64,000 nucleotides of DNA from Lasiodiplodia sp. COLG20. Taxonomy: Eukaryota > Ascomycota > Dothideomycetes > Botryosphaeriales > Botryosphaeriaceae. Numbering within the stretch: the first letter of the stretch is position 1; every line of letters starts with the position of its first letter. Shown here one piece after another: positions 1-11,145 of the stretch. The stretch is taken from contig VNWV01000004.1 in the NCBI GenBank assembly GCA_009801085.1, positions 620,001 to 684,000 on the forward strand, in the 5' to 3' direction. The translations under genes were made by a program, and so were the position numbers. A model generated the notes under the pieces. The model was not told the origin of the DNA. It saw only the letters and a list, made by a program, of their open reading frames with translations, and did no database searches.

Positions 1-391
1 ACGTGCGCGTCGGCGAGGAGAGATCGTTGGCCGGATCGATCATCCCGCCGTCCTTCTGCGCCGGTTGCATTCTCGCCGCTTGCTCCTGCGCGACGGCGAA
101 TTGGTCGGCGATGGCCTGGAGGATGTCGCGGGCTTCTTCGGGATTGGCGATGCGCAATGGTGGCGACTGATCATTTGCGCCTGCCTTGGTGAGGGCGGTG
201 CTGCTGTCGCCGCTGGAGCTGCTGTACAGGCCCGCCGCTTCGCCCCAGCGCGATAGCCGCAGCTGGATGATGTCGAGTTTGATGCGGTGGGAGTTGAAGT
301 CTTGGTCGAAGGAGCGCGCGATCTGGACGCGCTCGAAGCAGGCGAGGGCCGTGTCGAGGAGGGTTGTTGTGGCGGATATGATGTCGGTCAT
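1..391 (-). CDS. HeLo / prion-inhibition domain-like protein, 5' part only
   Basis: Reading the minus strand from the ATG at 391 gives an open frame of 130 codons that leaves the window at base 1. It starts MTDIISATTTLLDTALACFE and continues with KLDIIQLRLSRWGEAAGL, followed by a region with IANPEEARDILQAIADQFA. An amphipathic helical start followed by a KLDxxxxRLxRWG block is typical of fungal HeLo (HET-s/LopB, prion-inhibition and propagation) N-terminal domains. In known members this domain forms a membrane-active cell-death module fused to a repeat, kinase or NLR-like C-terminus. The C-terminal part is outside the window, so the full architecture is unknown. No intron is seen in the visible part. 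The domain call rests on pattern only; a related fungal N-terminal helical domain is possible. Confidence 0.6.
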   Translation of the reverse strand, partial: MTDIISATTTLLDTALACFERVQIARSFDQDFNSHRIKLDIIQLRLSRWGEAAGLYSSSSGDSSTALTKAGANDQSPPLRIANPEEARDILQAIADQFAVAQEQAARMQPAQKDGGMIDPANDLSSPTRT

Positions 392-1810
392 GGTGGTGGC
401 TTTTTCTTTTCTTTTTTTTTATTAAAGAAAAAAGAGAAGGCGAAAGCTAATGGCCTCGAGGAACAGGAGCAATTGTAGAAAGTTCGAACTGACGACGAGA
501 AGAAAAGATCGTGGGTGGAGAGAGCTTCTAGAGTTTTAAAAAATCTGACAATCTCCGAGGCTGGGGTGGAAAAGGACTACCGGTGAGGATTTCTGCTGCT
601 GCCAGCTACAATAGCTGGCTGGCTGGCCATGCTTGCGCCTTTGGGGGCGGAGTCGTCTGCCTGCTGCATTAGTGAGGCTCTGCTGGTTGCCAGCGCAGCG
701 CGAGGCTGTGAGGCTGTCACGTTTTCAGCTCAGCTAGGATGGGGCGGCCATGCGTGGGGCAGACAGGGAGCGGAAGACCCCTCCCCAATTCTCAGCCGCT
801 TCCGAGCCCCACGTCTCCACTGACAACACGTCGTAAGAAAAAACAATGACTTACGGATCTGTACCCCCCGAAATTTTGTAGCGAACGCCCCGGACCTAAC
901 TTGTTGAATGAGAACGCAACATTCCTCCACGGAATTTGGCGGTAGGCTCGCTTCGCGCGGAATAACAAACGTCTTGTAAGTGCTTCTCATTCTACCGTCT
1001 ATATCGTTTACTCGCACAACACATTACTTTACTACTACTAAGATAGAACTATACGTAATATGCGGACGATGGAAGACTGTCTGTTTATTTAAGCGGTCTT
1101 TGCCGTTTTGGATATCCTTGTCGGCCAACGAATCTGTCGCCGCTTTTAAGTGGGAGCCCCTGCCACCCCGACAAATCAGACCCACTACCGTGACACTCGA
1201 GACGAGCGCTACGCGACACGCGGGGATTGCTCGGTTGCTACTGCCTGGTGCTTCCGGCTCACGGGCAACAATCTAGCTCGAAGGAAAATATCCCTGTGTC
1301 GCATTTCGGAGAATATCGTCTTGGGCGCATAGCGAGGGCAAGGCACCGTAAGCGCTTAATAATTAAGGCTAAGGGACGGCTCGAAACTTAGCACTTGCAA
1401 AACGGCGTCATAAATCTCCAAGAATGGATACAGTCTTCCCCGAAACTTGAACAAGGAACCGGGTTTTGCACGATATCTTGAATTTCGCCGTGTTTTTGAG
1501 ACATGCATTCAATTCGCTGGAGCTGTTACGACTTGGGCATAACATTGTGCGATCTTCCTAGGTGAGAAGGGTACGTGTGGAGCTCTTGCCGTCGTGGTTG
1601 TGGGGCATGGACGTCGTGCAATAGGCCTGTGACACGTAGACTACCCACAACAATTGTCTCTACCTCTTCTGCCTAATTTATTCAATTTGAACTCTCTACT
1701 TTCCATCCAACAACGAAAAAAGATCGACCAGCCGTTTCATTCTTCAAGTTGCAGCAACCTTTCAATGAATTATGATCTCACTCTGATACAGTCTCTGGGC
1801 TAGCCCATCA
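392..1810. other. Intergenic region between HeLo-like gene and HET gene
   Basis: Divergent 5' regions of the two neighbouring genes. A pyrimidine tract lies just upstream of the HeLo-like ATG, around 400-420. Short ORFs in this stretch lack conserved motifs and splice context. I see no RNA gene or repeat. Confidence 0.5.
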
Positions 1811-2460
1811 ATGTGGCACCACCAATACCCTCCCCAGGGTAGTTGCCCGCCCCGGATTTACCCTCGTCCCCAGCAGTACCGCGGTCCCGGTTACCTTCCC
1901 CCGCAACAGCAGTATGGTGTTCCTCAGGGCTACCCTCCCCGTATTCACCCTCCTCCCCAGCAATACGGTGCTCCCAGTTACCCTCCTCCTCAGCAGCACG
2001 GCGCTCCCCGTTACCCTCTTCTCCAGCAACACGGTGCTCTCGGTAACCCTGCTCCGCAACAGCAGTGTAGTGCTCCCCAGGGTGGCTACCCGACCCAAAG
2101 TTTCCCTCTTCCACAGCAATACGTCACTCTCGTTTCCCTTCCCCTCCGGCAGCAGTATGGTGTTCCCCAGGGTGGCTACCCGCTCCAAGGTTTCTCTCTT
2201 CCGCAGCAGTACGGCACTCCTGGTTACTCTCTCCCGCAGCAACAGTATGGTGCTCCCCAGGGCTACCTGCCCCAGCAGCAGCAATCCAGTCCCCCACCCG
2301 GCCAGTACCCGCCGCAACAGCATGGCTACGGCGCGCCTCCACCGGGCCAGTATGGAGCTCCGCGGCCTGGACCCCCTCCCGGACAGTATGGCGCCCCGCC
2401 ACGGGGCCAGTACGGAGCGCCGCATGTGCAACACTACGGCGTCGGTCCACCCGCCAGCCA
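1811..2460 (+). repeat. Degenerate tandem coding repeat (QQYGxP units)
   Basis: About twenty imperfect units of roughly 24-36 nt, most containing CAGCAGTAYGGYGCTCC-like sequence, encode the P/Q/Y-rich N-terminus. The last units switch to a CCGGGCCAGTATGG type (PPGQYGAP). Confidence 0.8.
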
Positions 2461-4666
2461 CATACGGAAGGTTGAATCGCTAGCAACTTCGAGGATTGAG
2501 AGCAAGGACGCTATGTCAACGCACGACTCCAGTCCGCCATCGGAAACCACGGATCCCTGCTGCTATTGGTGCTCCCGCATCAGTCTTCGCAAGCGTCGTT
2601 TCAATGGTCCTGCCGGAATATCATACGACCCACTACCGGACGAAAGAGAACAATTGCAAAAGTTATTCCACAGCGACTGCGAATGCCGCCGTGGAGAGAA
2701 TGCGCCCCCAAGCTCCGCATGCGGATTCTGCAAACATCTCAATCTCCGCCATCTCTTTCGCTGTGCTTTTCCTCGCGACAAACGTTCATTGCCCACAATT
2801 TTTTCCGGTTGGTATTGCCGGAAGAATCCACAGAATGGATGCCGGCTTTGCAAATACATATCGCCTTATGCATTTTCGGAATCGAAGATTGGCTTAGAAA
2901 TTTACCAGGCTTGCAATCGTTTGGGTTATTACCTCCGTCTAGCGAGGGTCCATATGGAGGATTTTCATATTCGTCTTTCACAAGATTCCGTTTCACAACT
3001 TCAGGAACACGTCAATTGGGAGCAAATAAGAGAATGGACATTTGGATTAGGTCGGAAAGAAGGGAACCTACCAGTCGACTTCCGGGTTATCGATGTAGAG
3101 AGAAACTGTATCGTGGCTCCCGACAATCCAGTCGATTATGTCGCGCTAAGCTATGTTTGGGGGAGCTCGGCTCAAAAAGAGAAACCATTCCAGGCTAGCA
3201 TGCGTAACATCAAAGACCTGGGGATCGAAGGAAGTCTCTCTGGAGCACCACTCCCGCGCACCATAACAGACGCCATGGAAGTTTGTCGTCAACTCAATCG
3301 GAAGTACCTCTGGGTTGATCGACTTTGCATAATCCAGGACCATGAATCGAAACACGGTCAAATTCAACGCATGGATTCCATTTTCAAGTCTTCAGACTTC
3401 ACCATCATAGCCCTGTCCGGAAGGGATGCTAATGACGGCCTAGCGGGGGTCTCAAAGCCGAGAGAATCACATCGCCTGAAGATCCTCGAATGGCAGGGAA
3501 TCACCTTGACTGATGAGTTCCCAAGTATTGAAGACCTTGTAGAATCGTCGTACTGGGCTACAAGAGGGTGGACGTTTCAAGAGCAGTTATGCTCAAAAAA
3601 CAATCTATATTTTACCGAATACGGGGTATATCAATATGAAAACGGTTTCATGCAAAATGCCGAATGCTTAGCGGAAGATGACGAAAATAACCTGTACTTT
3701 TTCTTTCCTGATTCCGTCGAGGCGTACGCGGCGCGTTCTTTTACAGACCCGGGAGATTTACTACGGGCGTTCACTGGAGTCTTGAACATTGAATATAATG
3801 GCCGCCATCATTTTGGAAATGCTTCAGCTGAGGAAGATAGTCATCATGAAGATTCATTCTCTGCATGGATCCACTGGCAGCCTGTTGACTGGGAATACGA
3901 AGCAAGACGTCCCCCGAGAGATGTTTCCATGAAATCTGTTTCACATATTCAACCTCACAAGAGCGACATTTTTCCAAGCTGGTCATGGACATCAGCGCAG
4001 GGAGGTGTACGCTTTTACACAGATGTCGGTCCTGTTGCTCTATGGGCTTTTCCTGTTGATCAAGAATCCCAAGAAGACAGCAATGTAGAATGGGTGTCCG
4101 ATGGCTACGATGCAGATAATCTCAGAGAAATGACAGTTAAAGGAGGGTTGATGAGCGTGGAAGAATTTCCGGTTCAGTATGATCACGATGGATGGCTCAT
4201 TTCGGCTCCGTCGACCCTATTCGAAAAGGCTGATCGGGATGAAGCGTGCAAGAAGCTCGGACGCGTTCTTTCATTTACTCAGATCGCATCTCTGCGCCTT
4301 GAGTGCTTTGACGACCATTTTTGCGATGATCGTCGTACGTTCCGGATTATATCATCCTCAGGAAGATATATAGGTGGTATTTTTCTTCCAGAATTATCAC
4401 TCGAGTATATCTTGAACAGGGACGGAGGCCTTAGGAACCAAGAATTCAACTTCATAGCTCTCAGTACCTGTTTGGTGGATTGGGATGCCCGGGACACTCT
4501 AGAAGGTGTTGGGTTGAAAAAAAGACAAGGTCAAGAAATCCTGTGCGTCATGCTGATTTGGCAGGCCAAGGATTCTAACGTGTCTCGGTGCTTGGGTATC
4601 GGTCATGTTTACCAGGACAAGTGGCTCAAGGAGAGACCAGTTTTGAAAACCATTATCCTTGAATAG
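1811..4666 (+). CDS. HET-domain protein with long P/Q/Y-rich N-terminal repeat region
   Basis: A single-exon gene of 951 residues. Residues 1 to about 215 are low-complexity repeats around QQYGAP, with PPPGQYGAP variants. A cysteine-rich stretch follows (CCYWCSR near residue 255, CGFCKHL near 308). The HET domain is recognised by VDYVALSYVWG near residue 441, KYLWVDRLCIIQD near 497 and YWATRGWTFQEQL near 580. HET domains are known from vegetative (heterokaryon) incompatibility genes, where they trigger cell death after non-self contact. This gene's specific role cannot be read from sequence. The repeat region resembles prion-like or phase-separating tracts, which is unusual in front of a HET domain. 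Codon use is AT-richer than in the metabolic genes nearby. The ATG at 1811 opens the repeat frame and is the first in frame. Confidence 0.85.
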   Translation: MWHHQYPPQGSCPPRIYPRPQQYRGPGYLPPQQQYGVPQGYPPRIHPPPQQYGAPSYPPPQQHGAPRYPLLQQHGALGNPAPQQQCSAPQGGYPTQSFPLPQQYVTLVSLPLRQQYGVPQGGYPLQGFSLPQQYGTPGYSLPQQQYGAPQGYLPQQQQSSPPPGQYPPQQHGYGAPPPGQYGAPRPGPPPGQYGAPPRGQYGAPHVQHYGVGPPASHIRKVESLATSRIESKDAMSTHDSSPPSETTDPCCYWCSRISLRKRRFNGPAGISYDPLPDEREQLQKLFHSDCECRRGENAPPSSACGFCKHLNLRHLFRCAFPRDKRSLPTIFSGWYCRKNPQNGCRLCKYISPYAFSESKIGLEIYQACNRLGYYLRLARVHMEDFHIRLSQDSVSQLQEHVNWEQIREWTFGLGRKEGNLPVDFRVIDVERNCIVAPDNPVDYVALSYVWGSSAQKEKPFQASMRNIKDLGIEGSLSGAPLPRTITDAMEVCRQLNRKYLWVDRLCIIQDHESKHGQIQRMDSIFKSSDFTIIALSGRDANDGLAGVSKPRESHRLKILEWQGITLTDEFPSIEDLVESSYWATRGWTFQEQLCSKNNLYFTEYGVYQYENGFMQNAECLAEDDENNLYFFFPDSVEAYAARSFTDPGDLLRAFTGVLNIEYNGRHHFGNASAEEDSHHEDSFSAWIHWQPVDWEYEARRPPRDVSMKSVSHIQPHKSDIFPSWSWTSAQGGVRFYTDVGPVALWAFPVDQESQEDSNVEWVSDGYDADNLREMTVKGGLMSVEEFPVQYDHDGWLISAPSTLFEKADRDEACKKLGRVLSFTQIASLRLECFDDHFCDDRRTFRIISSSGRYIGGIFLPELSLEYILNRDGGLRNQEFNFIALSTCLVDWDARDTLEGVGLKKRQGQEILCVMLIWQAKDSNVSRCLGIGHVYQDKWLKERPVLKTIILE

Positions 4667-6277
4667 GAACGTATGAGATATTTTCGGTTGCAAGACTCCC
4701 TGTAACGTAAGGCGGTCGGTGCAGCTGAGACGTATAGATCCAGTTTAGTGTAGTCTTATATTTGTAAGACAAATCTCAGCCTCCAAGTATTTAACCCAAT
4801 CAGAACATCAGGAATTGGTTTTTCGTAGCCTGTTCCTCATAAAACGTAACTCTTCGTATAATTTGACACCAATGGCTAAATAGGAATAGGGGAACACGGT
4901 GCGTGCGGGCTTGGTTAAGCAGCCACTGCTAACCTACTACCCGCGAGAAACGTTCGTAGGGGATCTGGAGAAACACGCGCAGCATCCCAAGCATAATCTC
5001 GTATTAAATCGATTCCACGAGAGACAGCCGTGGTACAGCCACACCCACTCCTCTCCTCTTCCGTACACGCAAGTGATTAAAGACGCAAGTCCATTATATA
5101 AACAGGTAGCATCGGCACTTTACATTGTAAATTGAAAGTTACAGCCAGTTACAAAATGAACATGAGGTTCTTATTGGGATTTTCTGAATTTTTGCGCAAT
5201 TATACAGACTCGCAGAACTTGAAAGGCTTATCCTGATGCGGTTTCAATAAATATAGTGGGTTAAAGGTCTCCTATCTGTAATAATTATTATTGGCACCAT
5301 CACCGGATATGAAACACGCTGGCCATCGTGAAGTTTCGTACGCTCCGAACCGAATACATGGATTATCTTGCGCGTTTAATTGCTTTGGTTGACCTGAGCG
5401 CGTGGTGGGAGGGTAAGGGCGCGCTGCACGGGTCATTCCACGTGCAGTTGACCGGCCGGTCCTGCTTAGGAAGTTCAACAGCGATTGGATTATTGCTTCG
5501 AGACTCGCAGAGAATTTAATCTCTAGGCTCGAGAACCACACGACAGAGAACTTTTGGTAAGCCAGACCGAGAATTTTTGAACAGGTAGGCGCTATCAGTA
5601 GCAATGCCACTATTCCTGAAAGTGCCTCATTCCATCAAAACTCTCTCTCAAAACTGTCAATGTCCCTCTTTCAGTATATAACACAAATACGCAGACACTT
5701 CTTTGGATTTCTACACGAAATCCGCTGCCTTTTGAAAGAATGAGCATGTTCTATACAATGATAGGGCATTTCATGTTGGTCATGGTCGGACGCTGTTGCT
5801 ACTAGTTATAAGCTAGCGTCGGCATTCAGCTAGTGACGCCGAGCTTTTGAAGGCTGTGAACTGAATACGACGCATGGAATTGTACCAGTCAGTCCTTCTG
5901 CATAATGGTCATGCTAAACGAGCCTAGCAATACACGAGGGCTCGTCTGTCGGCTTACTTGTTAAGACCCCGAGCTTGCAGTTGCCAGATATGGAGTAGTG
6001 TCGGTGTCATTGCCCTCTTGCCGAAGTGCTGCCAGTTTGTGTCGTTAGTTGTTTTGAGAATTAATCAACTGACTAGATACAAGTGTAGACGCATATCTCG
6101 TTAAACCTTCCAAGTGCGGAGTCATGATTGAAGCTACCATCGGCGTCGTAGTTGCTTGGCCGGGATACTAGTCAATAAGTAAGCAGGAAACAGTTCACTA
6201 AGCATGGACCGCTAGAAGTCATATATAATAGATGGGACTCATGGAGACAACTCCATGATCCAGTATCGTCACAAACA
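4667..6277. other. Intergenic region; promoter of the aminotransferase
   Basis: 1.6 kb without a convincing gene. A TATA-like TATATAATA lies at 6222-6230, 48 bases before the aminotransferase ATG. The few short ORFs here have no recognisable motif. Confidence 0.5.
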
Positions 6278-7768
<1,491 letters not shown>

Positions 7769-8385
7769 TTTGTGGGAAACCTCACCCGTAGCGGTAATGT
7801 ACCAGACATCCTTGTATTAGTGCAGCCAAACTCGAAACAAAAACAACCGGTAATCAACGAAACGCCCCGCGTGAAGGATCAATTCATACACTTAATGAAG
7901 CCACGGGCAGTCGAAGCCATCGTCCAGACGTAAATATATATTTATTTATTCCACGTTTGCATCCGGATGGATGATAGCCTCAACGACCCATGTATGTTCT
8001 TCTTTTCTTACCTACTGAAATAGCTTACCTGATCTACTCTACTGAGGAGGCATACAAAAGCTATCAAACCAGTGGGGAGGCTTTTGAAACGTCAACTCAA
8101 ATTTAAACCTGATGGAATTCTCCACGATAGTTGTATATTAACAAGTACAGCTATCATTGTCTCTACTAAGGATTCTGATCGCAAGCAGTCATCCAAACAC
8201 CATCACATCATATGGAATCTCCTCAGACTACCTTTCAGTGCTCTACAAAACGCTATGAACGGCCGTTAAGAACATATTCAGACACCCGACCCACATCCAG
8301 CGATCCCAACCAAGCAAGCCTCAACCAGAAACCACCAACGACTCAACGCCAATATTCATCCCCTCTCCCGTGCCACATGACACAC
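7769..8385. other. Intergenic region with a MITE-like element
   Basis: Converging 3' ends of the aminotransferase and the first acyltransferase. It holds the palindromic repeat at 7911-7983 and otherwise nothing recognisable. Confidence 0.5.
7911..7983 (+). repeat. MITE-like palindromic element, copy 1
   Basis: The left end CGAAGCCATCGTCCAGACGT and the right end GCATCCGGATGGATGATAGC are imperfect inverted repeats. The element has the same orientation and nearly the same length as the copy at 33556-33624. The centre is AT-rich (TAAATATATATTTATTTATT). Confidence 0.6.
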
Positions 8386-9786
8386 CTACAACTTCGCCCA
8401 CAACCCCCCATCCCCCCTCTCCCTCTCCACCACCCTCACCGCGCCTTGCCCCGCAAACGGACAAAGCTGGAAAAACAACTCCCTCCCACAAACCGCCAAC
8501 GTCTCCTCCGCCAACACGCTCTCCACCCGCCGCGCCACGCTGAACGGAAAACGCCCCTCGAACCCCACCGCCATCCCGTCGACGTACGCCGGCGCCCCGA
8601 AGACGCGCATCGTCCGCGGCTCGTCCAGGAAGAGGTAGTGCACCGCGCTGCCCCATAAGGCTGCAACCTCTTGCGGGTTGGGGGAGAAGGAGGAGGAGGA
8701 GGAGGAGGAGGAGGAAGGGGGAAAAGGGAACAACACCCCGCACCCCCGATCATACGCCCCCGCGTCGAAATGCGCCCCGATCTCGTCCTCGACGCGGTCG
8801 CGCACCCAGTACGGCTCGAAGTACGCGGCGGGCCGGCCATCGAGCGTGGCGAGCAGCGGGATGGCCGCACCCGCCGCGCCCCCACTGCCACCGCCGCCGT
8901 GCTGCAAAGCGCGCAGGTACTCGGCATGCCTATCCACCGTGCCGTGCCGGTGCCAGGCAGCGTACAGGGCGACCTGCTTGGGGTCCTCGGCGTCGAGCAC
9001 GCTGAGGGCCAGTTGCGCGCGCAGGTGCGGGATCCACCGGCTGTAGACGACGGTGCCGGGGGCGGGCGCGGGGGCGCGGATGGGGGTGGAGAGGGCGGCG
9101 TCGATGCTGTCTTGGCCCCGGTGGTGCACGGTGATATCTGTCTGGAAGGCGTGCTGCAGCGGCAGCGGCGGGAACTCCCATTCTCCGCTGTGAGCGGATG
9201 GTGCGGGAAGCCAGGCGGGGCGCGAGCCGAAGGGGGAGCCGGCGCCCTGCCAGAAGGAGCCGCGGAAGAGGAAGTAATCGTCTGGTGATTTGCTGCCAGA
9301 GGAGGAGGAGGAGGAGGAGGAGGTTGCTGGGGATTTTGCCAGCAGGCCGACGCGGCAGAGCTCGTTGGCGACGTCGGCGGACTGTGGGCCTTGGAGCTGG
9401 ATGGCGAAGGCGTCGGTCTTGGGGTAGAGGGTGACGAGGCCGTAGGCGGCTAGCCACACCTGGCCGATGGATGGGCGGCTGCTGTTTCCCCCCCAGAAGA
9501 TGCGAGTGAGGGGGACGGGTTCTTGGTTGGTCCAGAGGTCCGATGACGGGGTGATTTCGTCTGTTGTGGTGGTGGTGTTGTAGTTGTCCGCCTTGGGCTC
9601 TGTCCAGAAAAGGTCGTCTTTGTGAAGCTGCTCGTGGGCAGCCTTCTCGGCGGGATTGGTGGGCTGGATTTGGAATTGTCTCAGGCCATCGTCATATGCG
9701 CCGACCTTAATGGTGTAGGTGGTGTACCACGGATGCGGTAATCTGAGCTGCATTGGAAGCGTCTCTCTGGAAGGTGATTGGGACAT
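8386..9786 (-). CDS. SidF-like N5-hydroxyornithine acyltransferase, divergent paralogue
   Basis: A single-exon gene of 466 residues, ATG at 9786 and stop at 8386. It belongs to the IucB/AlcB/SidF acyltransferase family: RLPHPWYTTYTIKVG at the N-terminus, GTVVYSRWIPHL near 245, AAYFEPYWVRDR near 325, GAHFDAGAYDRG near 345 and HYLFLDEPRTMRVFG near 385. Known members transfer an acyl group (anhydromevalonyl, acetyl) to N5-hydroxyornithine for siderophores. The C-terminus WAKL* is a peroxisomal PTS1 signal, as expected for SidF. After DRG, where the paralogue at 20998-22374 reads RHSLVGDARFRG, this protein has CGVLFPF and a run of nine serines. The later conserved PHKR block is also absent. It may have changed substrate or lost activity. 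A second serine tract lies near residue 158. Both tracts are short trinucleotide repeats. Confidence 0.82.
   Translation of the reverse strand: MSQSPSRETLPMQLRLPHPWYTTYTIKVGAYDDGLRQFQIQPTNPAEKAAHEQLHKDDLFWTEPKADNYNTTTTTDEITPSSDLWTNQEPVPLTRIFWGGNSSRPSIGQVWLAAYGLVTLYPKTDAFAIQLQGPQSADVANELCRVGLLAKSPATSSSSSSSSGSKSPDDYFLFRGSFWQGAGSPFGSRPAWLPAPSAHSGEWEFPPLPLQHAFQTDITVHHRGQDSIDAALSTPIRAPAPAPGTVVYSRWIPHLRAQLALSVLDAEDPKQVALYAAWHRHGTVDRHAEYLRALQHGGGGSGGAAGAAIPLLATLDGRPAAYFEPYWVRDRVEDEIGAHFDAGAYDRGCGVLFPFPPSSSSSSSSSFSPNPQEVAALWGSAVHYLFLDEPRTMRVFGAPAYVDGMAVGFEGRFPFSVARRVESVLAEETLAVCGRELFFQLCPFAGQGAVRVVERERGDGGLWAKL
8688..8714. repeat. Trinucleotide microsatellite (GGA/TCC)n
   Basis: About nine perfect AGG units on the plus strand encode the serine run near residue 362 of the divergent acyltransferase. 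Confidence 0.9.
9301..9323. repeat. Trinucleotide microsatellite (GGA/TCC)n
   Basis: About seven to eight GGA units encode the serine run near residue 158 of the same acyltransferase. Confidence 0.9.
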
Positions 9787-11145
9787 TGTGATTGAAGGGT
9801 ATAGATGGAAAAACAGTAGAAAAAGAGAGCAGCAACTTAGAAGTAGTAGCTACTTTGGCTGGATATCTACAGTGTTCAGGGCTGAGTTAGGGAGCTGAAG
9901 CTTAGCCCGGATTAAGCTCCGGGCTAAGGCTTACGCGTTGGAGAGTGCATGACGCACCGACAGCGGCCGCTTCGTCACAGCGCCACATGTCCCTTCTGGA
10001 CCATTCAGGCCTCAAACCGCGGCACCGCCGATGACGCGATTTGACAACCTCCTGACGTCCGAGGCAAACATGCAAAAAGAAGCATGACGAGAAATTGGCG
10101 CAGCGGAGCAATCCGACAAACCGAGTCGGGTGATGAGCCCCGGCCCGTCCGTGATGAGGATCGCAGCGTCGGAGAGGCGCCGGCGTCTGGGGATTTTGCC
10201 GGGCCGGGCACCGAAGTTTTGCTGCCCCTTGCGCCGCGTGTGCCTGCCTGTAACGACAAAGACTTTCCGTGCTTTAAAATTTAGGACTTCAGCTCTTTGC
10301 CCCCACCGCCCCACGTGTCTTTCCGGCCGAATCATTGCACAAGGATCAGCGTTGCACATGGCCTGACGCCGACGACATGTTCTGCGTCAGCTGCTGACGG
10401 CTTCACCGGCATATCCCGGCCTCGAACTTTGGGTAGTCATTTGAGTTATCAACGGATCTATCCATTTCGCGACCATTCCACGCGTACCGAACTTTGCCGC
10501 ACCGCCCGGAGAACTTTCTTCGAACCCACCGTCATGCCTGATTTTCTTCGCGCACATGTTTCACAAAACGAGCGATGTGACTATCTGAAAATCGCTCCTA
10601 TTTCAGCCAATGGCACGCCGTGCAATACTTAATGCAGTAAAGAGCCTATAGAGCTTATTCATGCAAATAGGTCTCCACCACAGCGCTTTAAGCGGGAGAA
10701 AATATGATAGCATTTAAGTCAACATCGGATTGATGCTGTCATTGTGGAATGTTTGCCATCATGCGCGGAGTGGAGATGGGTTGCATGATAGTTTCACTCT
10801 GGCTATTCACTAGTTTTTCATAGCCCCGGCTTGTTGTTTGTTTCGCACCTTCTGTAAGTGTGCCTGGTCCTGCGCATCTTAAATCTCAATAGCGCAAGGG
10901 ATATTCTATGCTACAAACGTGGAAACTCAACCGCGCCAATTCTGACTCAAAATTAGGCGTGCATGTCACTCGCAATAACAATAGTCAAAACCATGATCTT
11001 TTCCTTGATATTTTTTGTACAACCATTCCCAACCAAGCACTACGCTACGCAAATAGTGCATCAACTCCACAACATCGTCTGAACATTACAGCATGCCGCC
11101 CAAGCACCCCGCAAAATCCCATTTTTCCACAACGCAACTCTCCGT
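9787..11145. other. Intergenic region upstream of the divergent acyltransferase
   Basis: Holds the acyltransferase promoter and the 3' flank of the siderophore permease. A perfect 13-base palindrome GTCAGCTGCTGAC lies at 10386-10398. GATA-type sites occur (TTATC near 10447, TATCTGA near 10580), but no full ATCWGATWA. No gene is convincing here. Confidence 0.5.
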
